Origin: an uncultured cyanobacterium
Lineage (GTDB): Bacteria > Cyanobacteriota > Vampirovibrionia > Gastranaerophilales > Gastranaerophilaceae
Reading direction: 5' to 3'
Length of the DNA stretch: 18,763 nt
NCBI GenBank assembly: GCA_902495705.1
Contig: CABUXT010000036.1
Coordinates: 1-18,763, forward strand
Positions 1-7,751 of this stretch are shown here, piece by piece; the stretch's first letter is position 1; each line of letters begins with the position of its first letter. Below the pieces are notes generated by a model. It saw nothing but the letters and a program-made list of their open reading frames with translations. It made no database searches and was not told the DNA's origin. The position numbers and the translations under genes were made by a program.

Positions 1-111
1 CAAGGTGAAATCGCGGAACAAGGCACCCACGACGAACTTCTCCAAATCGAAAACGGCGCATACAAAATGCTATACGATATGCAGTTCAAAAAACAGGAAG
101 TTGAGGCATAA
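1..111 (+). CDS. ABC transporter ATP-binding/permease protein, C-terminal end (partial)
   Basis: Only the last 36 codons and the TAA stop (109-111) lie in the window. The peptide contains 'EQGTHDELL', then a Gly-Ala-Tyr and 'LYDMQF'. This is the usual ending of the nucleotide-binding domain in MsbA/HlyB-like exporters, where the segment after the H-loop reads G.I.E.GTH.ELL....G.Y..LY..QF. The family couples ATP hydrolysis to export of lipids, peptides or drugs across the inner membrane; the substrate cannot be judged here. The next gene starts 2 nt after this stop, so the two are probably co-transcribed. Confidence 0.85.
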   Translation, partial: QGEIAEQGTHDELLQIENGAYKMLYDMQFKKQEVEA

Positions 112-113
112 AA

Positions 114-575
114 ATGGAAAATGAATCACAAATGTTGAATACGTCATTTGGCTTGAAACTTCAAGAGCTGAGGAAAGGTCAAAAGATATCTAAACCTGAA
201 TTTGCAAAATACATAAATGTATCATTGGAAGATTTAGACAGTTACGAAAAAGGGGAGACTTTTCCTCCAGAGAATGTAATTGCAAATATTATTCAAATAT
301 TGAAAATTGAGCCAAGCGAACTTTTTGCATTTAACCAATATATTGAACAGCTAACGAATAATCAAGAGTATGCAAGAATAAAACAGTCCTTAACTCCGAG
401 AGAATTTCAAGTGCTGTGGTATATGTGCCGAGGTTATGACAATCCTGAAATAGCAGAAGTATTGGATGTTTCAACACATACTGCCAAAGCTCATGTTGCT
501 GCAATCTTGAGAAAATTCGGTGTAAAAACCCGAGCTGCAGTTACATATATCGCAGGCAAGAATTATATGGTGTAG
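114..575 (+). CDS. Dual-HTH transcriptional regulator, XRE domain fused to LuxR/GerE domain
   Basis: A 153-residue protein with two DNA-binding domains. Residues about 13-69 form a Cro/CI-type (XRE) helix-turn-helix ('LQELRKGQKISKPEFAKYI', then 'YEKGETFP'). Residues about 93-145 form a LuxR/GerE helix-turn-helix ('LTPREFQVL', 'PEIAEVLDVSTHTAKAHV', 'ILRKFGVKTRAA'). A short linker with acidic residues joins them. There is no receiver or ligand-binding domain. The ATG at 114 follows the exporter stop by 2 nt and has GAGG at 103-106 at good spacing, so translation is probably coupled to the exporter. It may regulate that exporter or its own operon; the sequence gives no direct evidence of targets. 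Confidence 0.8.
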   Translation: MENESQMLNTSFGLKLQELRKGQKISKPEFAKYINVSLEDLDSYEKGETFPPENVIANIIQILKIEPSELFAFNQYIEQLTNNQEYARIKQSLTPREFQVLWYMCRGYDNPEIAEVLDVSTHTAKAHVAAILRKFGVKTRAAVTYIAGKNYMV

Positions 576-605
576 GGATTCTCAATCTGAACAACTAACA
601 AAATA

Positions 606-838
606 TTATTCTTCGACCTGCCAATGACCATTTTTATCAGCACCAACACGTTTAATTACTCCATTTTTCTGTAATTTTTTCATGTTTGAAATTATGCTTT
701 TTCTTGTAATACCAACTATTTCAGAAAGTTTATCTTGCGTTATAAAAGGATTTTCTTTTATTAAGTCAAGAATTTTTTGTTGGTTTGCAGTAACCTTTTG
801 AGTAACCTTTACTGTAACCTTTTTTCAGTTTTATACAT
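606..838 (-). pseudogene. Winged-helix DNA-binding gene, frameshifted, at the end of the restriction operon
   Basis: An ATG at 838-836 lies one base after the hsdR stop (TAA-A-ATG). Reading from it gives MYKTEKRLQ and a stop at 809. A -1 shift within the six-A run (complement of 820-825) would instead continue for about 70 codons to TAA at 608-606. That frame contains 'NQQKILDLIKENPFITQ', 'KLSEIVGITRKSI', 'NMKKLQKNGVIKRVGADK' and 'GHW', a winged helix-turn-helix like those ending AlbA_2/Schlafen-type ATP-binding proteins (COG2865) and some Fic proteins. The long frame has no ATG, GTG or TTG start of its own near its beginning. It is either an inactivated remnant or a gene that needs frameshifting. 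A 12-nt repeat encodes the KVT-rich start of the shifted frame. Confidence 0.6.
790..825 (-). repeat. Three-copy 12-nt tandem repeat next to an A6 run
   Basis: The plus strand shows GTAACCTTT at 790, 802 and 814, an exact 12-nt period, running into a T6 tract (820-825). On the minus strand this encodes repeated Lys-Val-Thr-X units at the start of the winged-helix frame. Repeat and homopolymer are both prone to slippage, which could explain the broken frame. Confidence 0.8.
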
Positions 839-839
839 T

Positions 840-3800
840 TTATATGCCCTTATTTCTTAATTCATTATAAACATCAGTAAGTAAAAGGTCTTTAAGGAAT
901 TTTAGTTTGTCAGCATTTTCAAATATGCCTTTGAAGAAAGCATCCGTTTCTTGATTTTCTTTTGTTGCTTCTTCGTATCTGTTCATTGCAATATCAGTAA
1001 ATTTCTTTTCATAAAGAGTATTAAATGCCGTTTTATCACCTTTTTTGCCGGCATTATATATTTGTTCATCTTTCATTATATCTTCTTTGAAATCTGACAT
1101 TACTTTATCTAATTTGCTAAATTCAGTTCCGAATTTTTTATTAAACTTATCAATAATCTCAGATAAGGTACTTTTTTCTTTATCTTTTGCGGCTGCACCT
1201 GTTCCTGAAACCGGTGGAATTATACCTTCTTCTCGGTTAAGTGTAATTGAACCTTCACTTGTCTTTTGAAGCTTATAATATTCAAGCAATAATTCATCAT
1301 CTAAATTAACCTTTTCTTCATTGTTTTTAGGCAACAATTTTGCTAAATATTTAGTAAAGACATAAAGTTTTTGCATATCTTTATCAAACATTCTTGCTAC
1401 TTGAATTATGAACGCATAAGTTCGGTTAAATCCATGTAATAATGATTTAAACTCGTCTTTCTTTTTATCTTCCAATACTTCGTATCTCTCTATTGCAGGT
1501 TTTAATATTGGAGATAAAGTATCAAGTGTTGGTGTAGTTTTTTGATAAAATTTCTTTGCAAATAATTCAATTTCTTGTTCTTGATAAATATGGAAATCAT
1601 CTAATTGACGTTTCATTTTATAAATTAAATTTGGGTCAGTTTCACTTTCAAGAACAGTGGCTTCATAATATGGTTGAAATGCTCTTTGTATTTCCTCTTT
1701 TTCATTAGCAAAATCAAGAACAAATGTATCTTCTTTACCTCTCATTGTTCTATTTAATCTTGATAGTGTTTGAACTGCTTTTACACCATTTAATTTCTTA
1801 TCAACAAACATTGTATGTAACAACGGTTCGTCAAAACCTGTCTGATACTTCTCTGCTACAATTAGCATATCAAATTCATTTTTGAAATAATCTTTTAACT
1901 GATTTTCCTTAATTGTTTCGCCTTTTTTATTTTTGTTGATTTTTTCCTCTGTCCATTCTTGACCGCCATCTTCAAGACTACCTGAAAACGCAACTAAAAC
2001 ATCTAAATCATTATAGTTATGAGATTCTATATATCTTCTAAATTCAAATAAATATCTAACTGCGTGAAGTCTTGATGCAGTTACTACCATTGCTTTTGCT
2101 TTCCCACCTATTTTCTTTTTAGTAATATCTCTAAAATGCTCAATTATAATTGCGGTTTTTTGAGCAATGTTATGAGGGTGCAAACTTTCAAATCTTGAAA
2201 CTGCTCTTGCTCCTTTTGCTTTATCATATTCTGGGTCCCCTTCTATTTTCTTTGAAATTTTGTAGTATTGCTTGTAAGTAGTGTAATTTTGAAGGACATC
2301 CAATATAAAACCTTCTTCAATGGCTTGGCGCATTGAATAGATATGAAATGCTCTATATGTTCCATTTTCTTGTTTTTCGCCAAACAATTGTAATGTTTTA
2401 TTTTTAGGAGTTGCAGTAAAAGCAAAGAATGAAATATTATCTTGTGTGCCGTGTGTTGACAATTCTTTGACTAAATTATCTTCGTAATCTTCTTTTTGTC
2501 TTTCTTCTTCGGCTTCCTCTCTTGCATATTGTTCTAATATTTCTTCGGTATCACCTAATGCAACTTTTAATTTTTTTGCAGCAGTACCTGATTGTGAAGA
2601 ATGTGCTTCATCAACAATTACAGCATATTTTTTCCCTGTGTTTTTAACATCTTGATAAATATATGGAAACTTTTGCAATGTTGTAATTATAATTTTAACT
2701 CCATCATTTAATGCAGTTTTTAGGGATTCCGCATTTGTTTTAATTGGTCTAACAACCCCTGCAACATGGTCAAATTGATAAATTGTGTCTTGCAATTGAC
2801 TATCAAGAATTTTTCTATCGGTTACTACAATTACAGAATTAAATATTACTTCATTGTTTTTATCGTGTAAACTTTGAAGTCTATGAGCAAGCCAAGCAAT
2901 AGAATTTGATTTCCCGGAACCAGCGCTATGTTGAATTAAATAATTTTTGCCGCTTCCGTGTTCTTTTACATCAGCAAGCAATTTTGTTACAACATCTAAT
3001 TGATGATAACGAGGGAATATCATTGTTTCTTTTTGTCCTATTATTTTGCCATCTCTATCTTTAATATCTGTTTTTTGTAAGTGCATATATTTTTGCAAAA
3101 TTTCCATTAAGGAATCTTTTGTTAAAACTCGTTTCCAAAGATAGGATGTCAAATATTCATCTTCAGTTTGAGGATTTCCTTTGCCGCCAACATTTCCGGC
3201 ACCGTTTGAACCTTGATTGAATGGTAAAAAATATGTACTTGCACCTTGTAATCTTGTTGTCATATAGACTTCATACAAATCGACAGCAAAATGTACTAAT
3301 ACTCTTTGCTTAAATTCAAACATTTTGTCTTTTGTTGCTCTGTCGAATTTGTATTGGTTAATAGCATTTGAAACATCTTGCCCTGTAAATTGATTTTTTA
3401 ATTCCATTGAAACAACAGGAATACCATTAAGCAAAAGGACAATATCAATACTTCTTTCATCCAGAAGAGAAAATTTCATTTGGCGAGTACAATGCAAGAT
3501 ATTTTGAGTATATTTTTCTACATGTTCAGCATTTTTTGTACTTTCAGGTTTAAATATGCAAGGAAAGAACTTTACCCCTCTGTCTTTAAATCCATGTCTT
3601 AAAACATATAAAAGGTCGGTTGACGCAACTTCTTCGTCGAATCTTTTTAAAAGAGCCTGTTCGGGATTGTTTGGATAGTTTTTGCAATGTTTTTCCCACT
3701 CTCTTGGTTGAGTGGTTTTTATAAATCGGATAAAAGTATCCTCATCCAATGCAGTTGCTCTGTTTAAATGCTCAGGTACACCTTTTTCATACCCCCCTTC

Positions 3801-3863
3801 GGTTATCAAAAATTTCTCAATTGCTTCTTCAAAATTTTTCTCTTTCAATAACGTATCTTGCAT
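840..3863 (-). CDS. hsdR: Type I restriction endonuclease subunit R (HsdR)
   Basis: The 1007-residue motor and nuclease subunit of a type I restriction-modification system. It translocates DNA with ATP and cleaves unmethylated DNA away from the recognition site. The N-terminal PD-(D/E)xK nuclease shows Asp140 and the 'ELK' at 154-156. The superfamily 2 helicase core shows a Q-like motif near 285, Walker A 'HSAGSGKS' at 312-319, 'DEAH' at 418-421, 'FTATP' at 482-486, and motifs V/VI 'QTGFDEPLL' (674-682) and 'QTLSRLNRT' (698-706). The C-terminal region is lysine/glutamate-rich, as expected for the part that docks on the methylase. Length is normal and all key motifs are present. The ATG at 3863 has AGAGG about 9 nt upstream and lies 17 nt after hsdS. 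Confidence 0.96.
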   Translation of the reverse strand: MQDTLLKEKNFEEAIEKFLITEGGYEKGVPEHLNRATALDEDTFIRFIKTTQPREWEKHCKNYPNNPEQALLKRFDEEVASTDLLYVLRHGFKDRGVKFFPCIFKPESTKNAEHVEKYTQNILHCTRQMKFSLLDERSIDIVLLLNGIPVVSMELKNQFTGQDVSNAINQYKFDRATKDKMFEFKQRVLVHFAVDLYEVYMTTRLQGASTYFLPFNQGSNGAGNVGGKGNPQTEDEYLTSYLWKRVLTKDSLMEILQKYMHLQKTDIKDRDGKIIGQKETMIFPRYHQLDVVTKLLADVKEHGSGKNYLIQHSAGSGKSNSIAWLAHRLQSLHDKNNEVIFNSVIVVTDRKILDSQLQDTIYQFDHVAGVVRPIKTNAESLKTALNDGVKIIITTLQKFPYIYQDVKNTGKKYAVIVDEAHSSQSGTAAKKLKVALGDTEEILEQYAREEAEEERQKEDYEDNLVKELSTHGTQDNISFFAFTATPKNKTLQLFGEKQENGTYRAFHIYSMRQAIEEGFILDVLQNYTTYKQYYKISKKIEGDPEYDKAKGARAVSRFESLHPHNIAQKTAIIIEHFRDITKKKIGGKAKAMVVTASRLHAVRYLFEFRRYIESHNYNDLDVLVAFSGSLEDGGQEWTEEKINKNKKGETIKENQLKDYFKNEFDMLIVAEKYQTGFDEPLLHTMFVDKKLNGVKAVQTLSRLNRTMRGKEDTFVLDFANEKEEIQRAFQPYYEATVLESETDPNLIYKMKRQLDDFHIYQEQEIELFAKKFYQKTTPTLDTLSPILKPAIERYEVLEDKKKDEFKSLLHGFNRTYAFIIQVARMFDKDMQKLYVFTKYLAKLLPKNNEEKVNLDDELLLEYYKLQKTSEGSITLNREEGIIPPVSGTGAAAKDKEKSTLSEIIDKFNKKFGTEFSKLDKVMSDFKEDIMKDEQIYNAGKKGDKTAFNTLYEKKFTDIAMNRYEEATKENQETDAFFKGIFENADKLKFLKDLLLTDVYNELRNKGI

Positions 3864-3880
3864 CTATTTATCCTCTTTTG

Positions 3881-5197
3881 TTAAATTCTTTTCTTACCTG
3901 TTACGTATTCGTAGATAAGTGATTTTTTGTATTCGGTAAATTTTTCTATAACTTGTTCTTTATCTGCTATGGCTTTATCTATTTCAGAGCATTTTTTATC
4001 AAGGTATTCAGCGATTTGCTGTTGTTCTTCTATTGATGGTATTGCAATTCTTATATCCCCTATGTCACTTGCTGATATATGAACTACTTTTAATTTAACT
4101 TTACCGAAACTTTTTTGGGATTGAGCATAAATACTATTTAACGCATAATTTAAGAATATTGGATTTTGATTATGATTTAGTATTATAATATCGCCACCTG
4201 CTAAACAAGGTTTTTCACCCAAATATACAATATTTTTACCAATTTCTTCTATCAATTCACCTGTACCTGCAAATAAAATATCGCCTTTTGAAATATGTTT
4301 TGGAGTATTTATTTTATCCAAATTTGTTGCAGATACACATTCAGTACACTGCCTATCATATTTAGAATAAATTTCACCGTATCTAATACATTGAATATCA
4401 CCGTCTATGACAACATCTTCTTTTGTAATTCCATTACCTTTTTCAAAAGAATTTGCAGTATATTTTGTGCGTTTTACTTCCCAATGTTGAGGGATTTTGC
4501 CTATCCATTCAATACCACTATCCTTTAATGGTACAGTTTTGTCTAAACCTTTTGTTACGGCTTCGGTAATTATTGATTGCTTATACTCTTTCAACTTTTC
4601 AATAACCGACTTTTCAGTTTCAATAACTTTATCAATTTCCCCACATTTTTTGTCCAAATAATCAGCAATTTGCTGTTGCTCATCTGTGCTAACGTAAGGT
4701 ATTTTGAAGTCTAAAATATTCCACATTGAAATATTTGGTTGAGCAGAACCTGCGGATAATAATCCTACATACTGTAAAAAGCAGTCATTATCCAAGCAGT
4801 ATCTTATAAACCTATTACTTTTACTACGAATAATACCAACACGTTGATTTATATATGCCATATTACCACTATCAACAACTGCTAATTTCCCCGTTGTTGC
4901 ACCACTCATAGCTATAACTATATCATCTTCTTTTAATTCGTATTGTTCCAAGTCATTGTTCTTATTAACTTTTAAACAAGTATCATAAATTATCTTCCCA
5001 TTTTGAATATCACCAATTCTTACAACTGGAACTTCTTTGTCGAAATTCATTTCTGCACTATTAAAAGAATATCCATTCACAAATTTTGAACACCAAGTTA
5101 ATTTTGCAAAATTCCACTCTTGTGGAATTTCCCCAATCCACTCAATTCCAGAATCTTTATATGTATCATATTTTTTTGCCATTTTACTTTGTAGCAT
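3881..5197 (-). CDS. hsdS: Type I restriction enzyme specificity subunit (HsdS)
   Basis: The 438-residue DNA-recognition subunit. It has the classic two-half structure. Each half opens with 'DSGIEWIG.IPQ.W' (residues 15 and 226), continues with a variable target-recognition domain, and ends with a conserved helix ('EQQQIADYLDKKC' at 173 and 'EQQQIAEYLDKKC' near the C-terminus). Both target-recognition domains look complete and differ from each other, so a bipartite asymmetric target is expected; the target cannot be read from sequence. The ATG at 5197 has AGAGG 8-9 nt upstream, inside the end of the preceding gene. A second in-frame ATG at 5182 follows the preceding stop by one base (TAA-A-ATG) but lacks a clear ribosome site. 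Confidence 0.95.
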   Translation of the reverse strand: MLQSKMAKKYDTYKDSGIEWIGEIPQEWNFAKLTWCSKFVNGYSFNSAEMNFDKEVPVVRIGDIQNGKIIYDTCLKVNKNNDLEQYELKEDDIVIAMSGATTGKLAVVDSGNMAYINQRVGIIRSKSNRFIRYCLDNDCFLQYVGLLSAGSAQPNISMWNILDFKIPYVSTDEQQQIADYLDKKCGEIDKVIETEKSVIEKLKEYKQSIITEAVTKGLDKTVPLKDSGIEWIGKIPQHWEVKRTKYTANSFEKGNGITKEDVVIDGDIQCIRYGEIYSKYDRQCTECVSATNLDKINTPKHISKGDILFAGTGELIEEIGKNIVYLGEKPCLAGGDIIILNHNQNPIFLNYALNSIYAQSQKSFGKVKLKVVHISASDIGDIRIAIPSIEEQQQIAEYLDKKCSEIDKAIADKEQVIEKFTEYKKSLIYEYVTGKKRI

Positions 5198-5900
5198 TTA
5201 ATATGTCCTCTAATGTAATTTCTGGTATTATATCTGGAATATTGTCGACTGGATTATCTTTAAAATAACTATTATGATAATTTATAAACCACATAATTTT
5301 TTGTTTTACTTTTTCATTTTTTGCTTTTTTTAAATTCTCAAGTAATTTATCTTTGAATATTTTGAAATTGTTCTTATAACTAAAAAAATAACTATTTACA
5401 TAATAGTAATCATCACTATCTCTCATTATATATGCTGGATTTGTATTAAAAATATTTTTTCTTTGAATTATTATTCTTGGATATATTGCAATATTTTCTT
5501 CCATTTCTACTGCATCACCTAAAGCTTTTCCATAAACAAAAATTCCTGTATCACAAAAATCATCTCTTACTATTGCTCCTCTTAATAAGTACCCTTCTTT
5601 TAAGGTATTTAATTGGATTAAACCTGCTAAATTAATTAATTTTTCTAATTTGGGTTTATTAAATTCTTCATCTTTATTCAATTTAACACCTAAAAGAATA
5701 TTATCAGAAAAAATTTTTGCAAAAATATCTTTGTTATTATGTTTATTGATAAAACCTTTATCATTTATTGCTTTCTTATATATTTTATCTAATTTATGCA
5801 AATATTCATCATCTTTATCTTCAGCAACAATATTTTTTGTACCTAAAATATCTAGATATGCTAAATAATAGTTTGAAGTTGTCAATTCGCTACTATCCAT
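5184..5900 (-). CDS. Class III nucleotide cyclase-like protein embedded in the restriction operon
   Basis: A 238-residue soluble protein with no signal peptide or membrane segment. By eye it follows the class III adenylate/guanylate cyclase pattern: first strand 'YLAYLDILGTKN' (cf. F.DI.GF), 'KIFSDNILLGV' at 63-72 (cf. the GD hairpin), 'LLRGAIV' at 105-111 (cf. RIGIH.G) and 'VYGKALGDAVEMEE' at 122-135 (cf. YG..VN.A.RLE). Asp17 and Asp66 would be the two metal ligands. The usual Asn and Arg of the last motif align with Gly128 and Glu132, so activity may be altered or lost. It overlaps hsdM by 8 nt and hsdS by 14 nt, with GGAG about 7 nt before its ATG, so it is made with the methylase and specificity subunits. 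It is strikingly AT-rich. The family link is pattern recognition, not a search. Confidence 0.7.
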   Translation of the reverse strand: MDSSELTTSNYYLAYLDILGTKNIVAEDKDDEYLHKLDKIYKKAINDKGFINKHNNKDIFAKIFSDNILLGVKLNKDEEFNKPKLEKLINLAGLIQLNTLKEGYLLRGAIVRDDFCDTGIFVYGKALGDAVEMEENIAIYPRIIIQRKNIFNTNPAYIMRDSDDYYYVNSYFFSYKNNFKIFKDKLLENLKKAKNEKVKQKIMWFINYHNSYFKDNPVDNIPDIIPEITLEDILNATK

Positions 5901-7620
5901 TAAATATCTCCTCTAACACTCCATCAAGGGATTTTTCAAGTTCTTTTATCTCTGCCATAATATCTTCTGATGGTCTTGGCGGAACGTATTTATAAAAATA
6001 TCGTGTAAACGGTATTTCATAACCGATTTTTGTTTTCTTTTCGTCTATCCAAGCATCCGGTGCATAAGGTAGAACCTCGCGTTTAAAATACTCCTGTATA
6101 TCTTCTTTTAGCGGTACATTTTCTGTATCACGCAAGTTTTTATCAGAAACAGGTTTGCCGTTTTTTAGTACAGTATTACCGCTTTCATCTTTTTCAGGTC
6201 TTTCAACAACAATTTTATAATATCCAAAATCTTCATTATCAAAAATTTTGCTGACTTCATTTTCGACAAAATTTGCATAAATTTTTGTAATATCATCAAT
6301 GTAACATTTCGGAATGTCATTTCTTTTATTACCTAATGATTTCCTGCGTTTTTCAAACATGCCGTTTGCATTGATTAACTGAACTTTTCCTTTTCTCCTG
6401 TTTTCTTTTTTATTTGATAAAACCCAAATATATGTAGCAATACCTGTGTTATAGAAAATATCATTAGGTAGCGCAATAATTGCTTCAAGTAAATCGTGTT
6501 CTAAAATATACCTTCTTATTTCTGAAGGACCTGAACCTGCGTCCCCTGTAAATAATGGGGAACCGTTATGAATAATTGCAATCTTACTTCCGCCTTGACT
6601 TGGCTCTTTCATTTTAGCAATAGCGGTTTGCAAGAATAGCATTTGACCGTCACCAATCGCTGGCAATCCGTAACCAAATCTACCACCTGCGCCTAATTCC
6701 GCTTCAGCTTCAACAGCTTTTCTATCATTTTTCCATTCTCTACCAAAAGGCGGATTTGATAGGATATAGTCAAATGTTTCACCTTTGAAATTATCATTAG
6801 ACAAAGTATTGTCACATCTTATTTTATCTGCATCATTTCCTTTAATTAGCATATCAGCTTTACAAATAGCAAATGTTTCATCATTTATTTCTTGACCAAA
6901 TGGCAATAATACTGCTGAACTATTTAATTTTTTCATATAATCTTGTGCAACTGATAACATACCACCGGTTCCACAAGCTGGGTCATAAATAGTTTTCGCA
7001 ACACTACCGGTTAAAGCATCATTGTCATTTGCAAATAAAATATTTACCATAAGTTCGATAACTTCTCTTGGGGTATAGTGTTGTCCTGCATCTTCATTAT
7101 GTGCTTCTGAAAACCTACGGATAATTTCTTCAAATATATACCCCATTTCCAAATTTGAAATTTTATTTGGGTGTAAATCCGCTTTTGGAGTGGTAAATTC
7201 TTGAATTACAATATAAAGTAAATTTTTATCCGCCATTGTTTGAATTTCATTATCAAACTTGAATTTTTCAATAATCTGTCTTACATTTTCGGAAAAACCG
7301 TTAAGATAGTTTCTAAAATTCATTTCAATATTATTAGCATCATCAAGTAGAGATTCAAAAGTATACTTACTTGTGTTGTAAAACTCATAGCCGGATTCTT
7401 TTTTCAAGAAATTATCTCTCATTGGAAAATCCGCAGGCATGCTATTATGCTTATTAAGCACGGCTTGTTTTGTATCTGCCAAAATACAATCAAATCTTCT
7501 GATTACGGTTAAAGGTAAAATGACTTTTCCATATTCGTGAGGTTTATAAACCCCTGTCAATTTGTCAGCAATTGCCCAAATTAAATTGGCTTTTTCATTT
7601 ACATTTGCACTCAAGCTCAT
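5893..7620 (-). CDS. hsdM: Type I restriction-modification DNA methyltransferase (HsdM)
   Basis: The 575-residue N6-adenine methyltransferase subunit, which with HsdS protects host DNA and forms the core of the restriction complex. The N-terminal helical domain (about 1-170) leads into 'GQHYTPREV' at 179-187. S-adenosylmethionine motif I is 'DPACGTGG' at 213-220 and catalytic motif IV is 'NPPF' at 279-282. 'NGSPLFTGDAGSGPSEIR' and 'LPNDIFYNTGI' are typical of the family further on. The ATG at 7620 is preceded by AAAGGGG at 6-nt spacing. It is the first gene of the minus-strand operon, and its stop overlaps the start of the cyclase-like gene by 8 nt. Motifs are intact. Confidence 0.96.
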   Translation of the reverse strand: MSLSANVNEKANLIWAIADKLTGVYKPHEYGKVILPLTVIRRFDCILADTKQAVLNKHNSMPADFPMRDNFLKKESGYEFYNTSKYTFESLLDDANNIEMNFRNYLNGFSENVRQIIEKFKFDNEIQTMADKNLLYIVIQEFTTPKADLHPNKISNLEMGYIFEEIIRRFSEAHNEDAGQHYTPREVIELMVNILFANDNDALTGSVAKTIYDPACGTGGMLSVAQDYMKKLNSSAVLLPFGQEINDETFAICKADMLIKGNDADKIRCDNTLSNDNFKGETFDYILSNPPFGREWKNDRKAVEAEAELGAGGRFGYGLPAIGDGQMLFLQTAIAKMKEPSQGGSKIAIIHNGSPLFTGDAGSGPSEIRRYILEHDLLEAIIALPNDIFYNTGIATYIWVLSNKKENRRKGKVQLINANGMFEKRRKSLGNKRNDIPKCYIDDITKIYANFVENEVSKIFDNEDFGYYKIVVERPEKDESGNTVLKNGKPVSDKNLRDTENVPLKEDIQEYFKREVLPYAPDAWIDEKKTKIGYEIPFTRYFYKYVPPRPSEDIMAEIKELEKSLDGVLEEIFNG

Positions 7621-7678
7621 CTTTAACCCCTTTCCCTTCTATATTAGCATGAAAATACGCAATAGATTATTGGGTAAT

Positions 7679-7715
7679 GATTTTAATATAATTTAAAATC
7701 AAACAACTATGCCAA
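7679..7715 (-). promoter_or_regulatory. Candidate promoter/operator of the hsdM operon
   Basis: Reading toward hsdM, TTGGCA (7715-7710) resembles a -35 box and TATATT (7690-7685) a -10 box, with a long 19-nt spacer. The -10 lies in a perfect 8-bp inverted repeat (7679-7686 and 7693-7700, 6-nt centre). TTGGCATAGT here is identical to a 10-mer upstream of the XRE regulator ending at 11639. The spacing is poor, so the promoter call is tentative; the inverted repeat and the shared motif are directly visible. Confidence 0.35.
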
Positions 7716-7751
7716 AACTAGTAAATAATTCAGGGGGACAAGTGAGCATCT

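Noticed and set aside
820..826. Canonical A-AAA-AAG programmed -1 frameshift site
   Set aside because: The six adenines are present, but in the ATG frame the codons are GAA AAA AGG, so the heptamer is not in the required register.
3881..5197. Invertible, phase-variable hsdS cassette
   Set aside because: The two halves share direct, not inverted, repeats, there is only one hsdS, and no recombinase gene is nearby.
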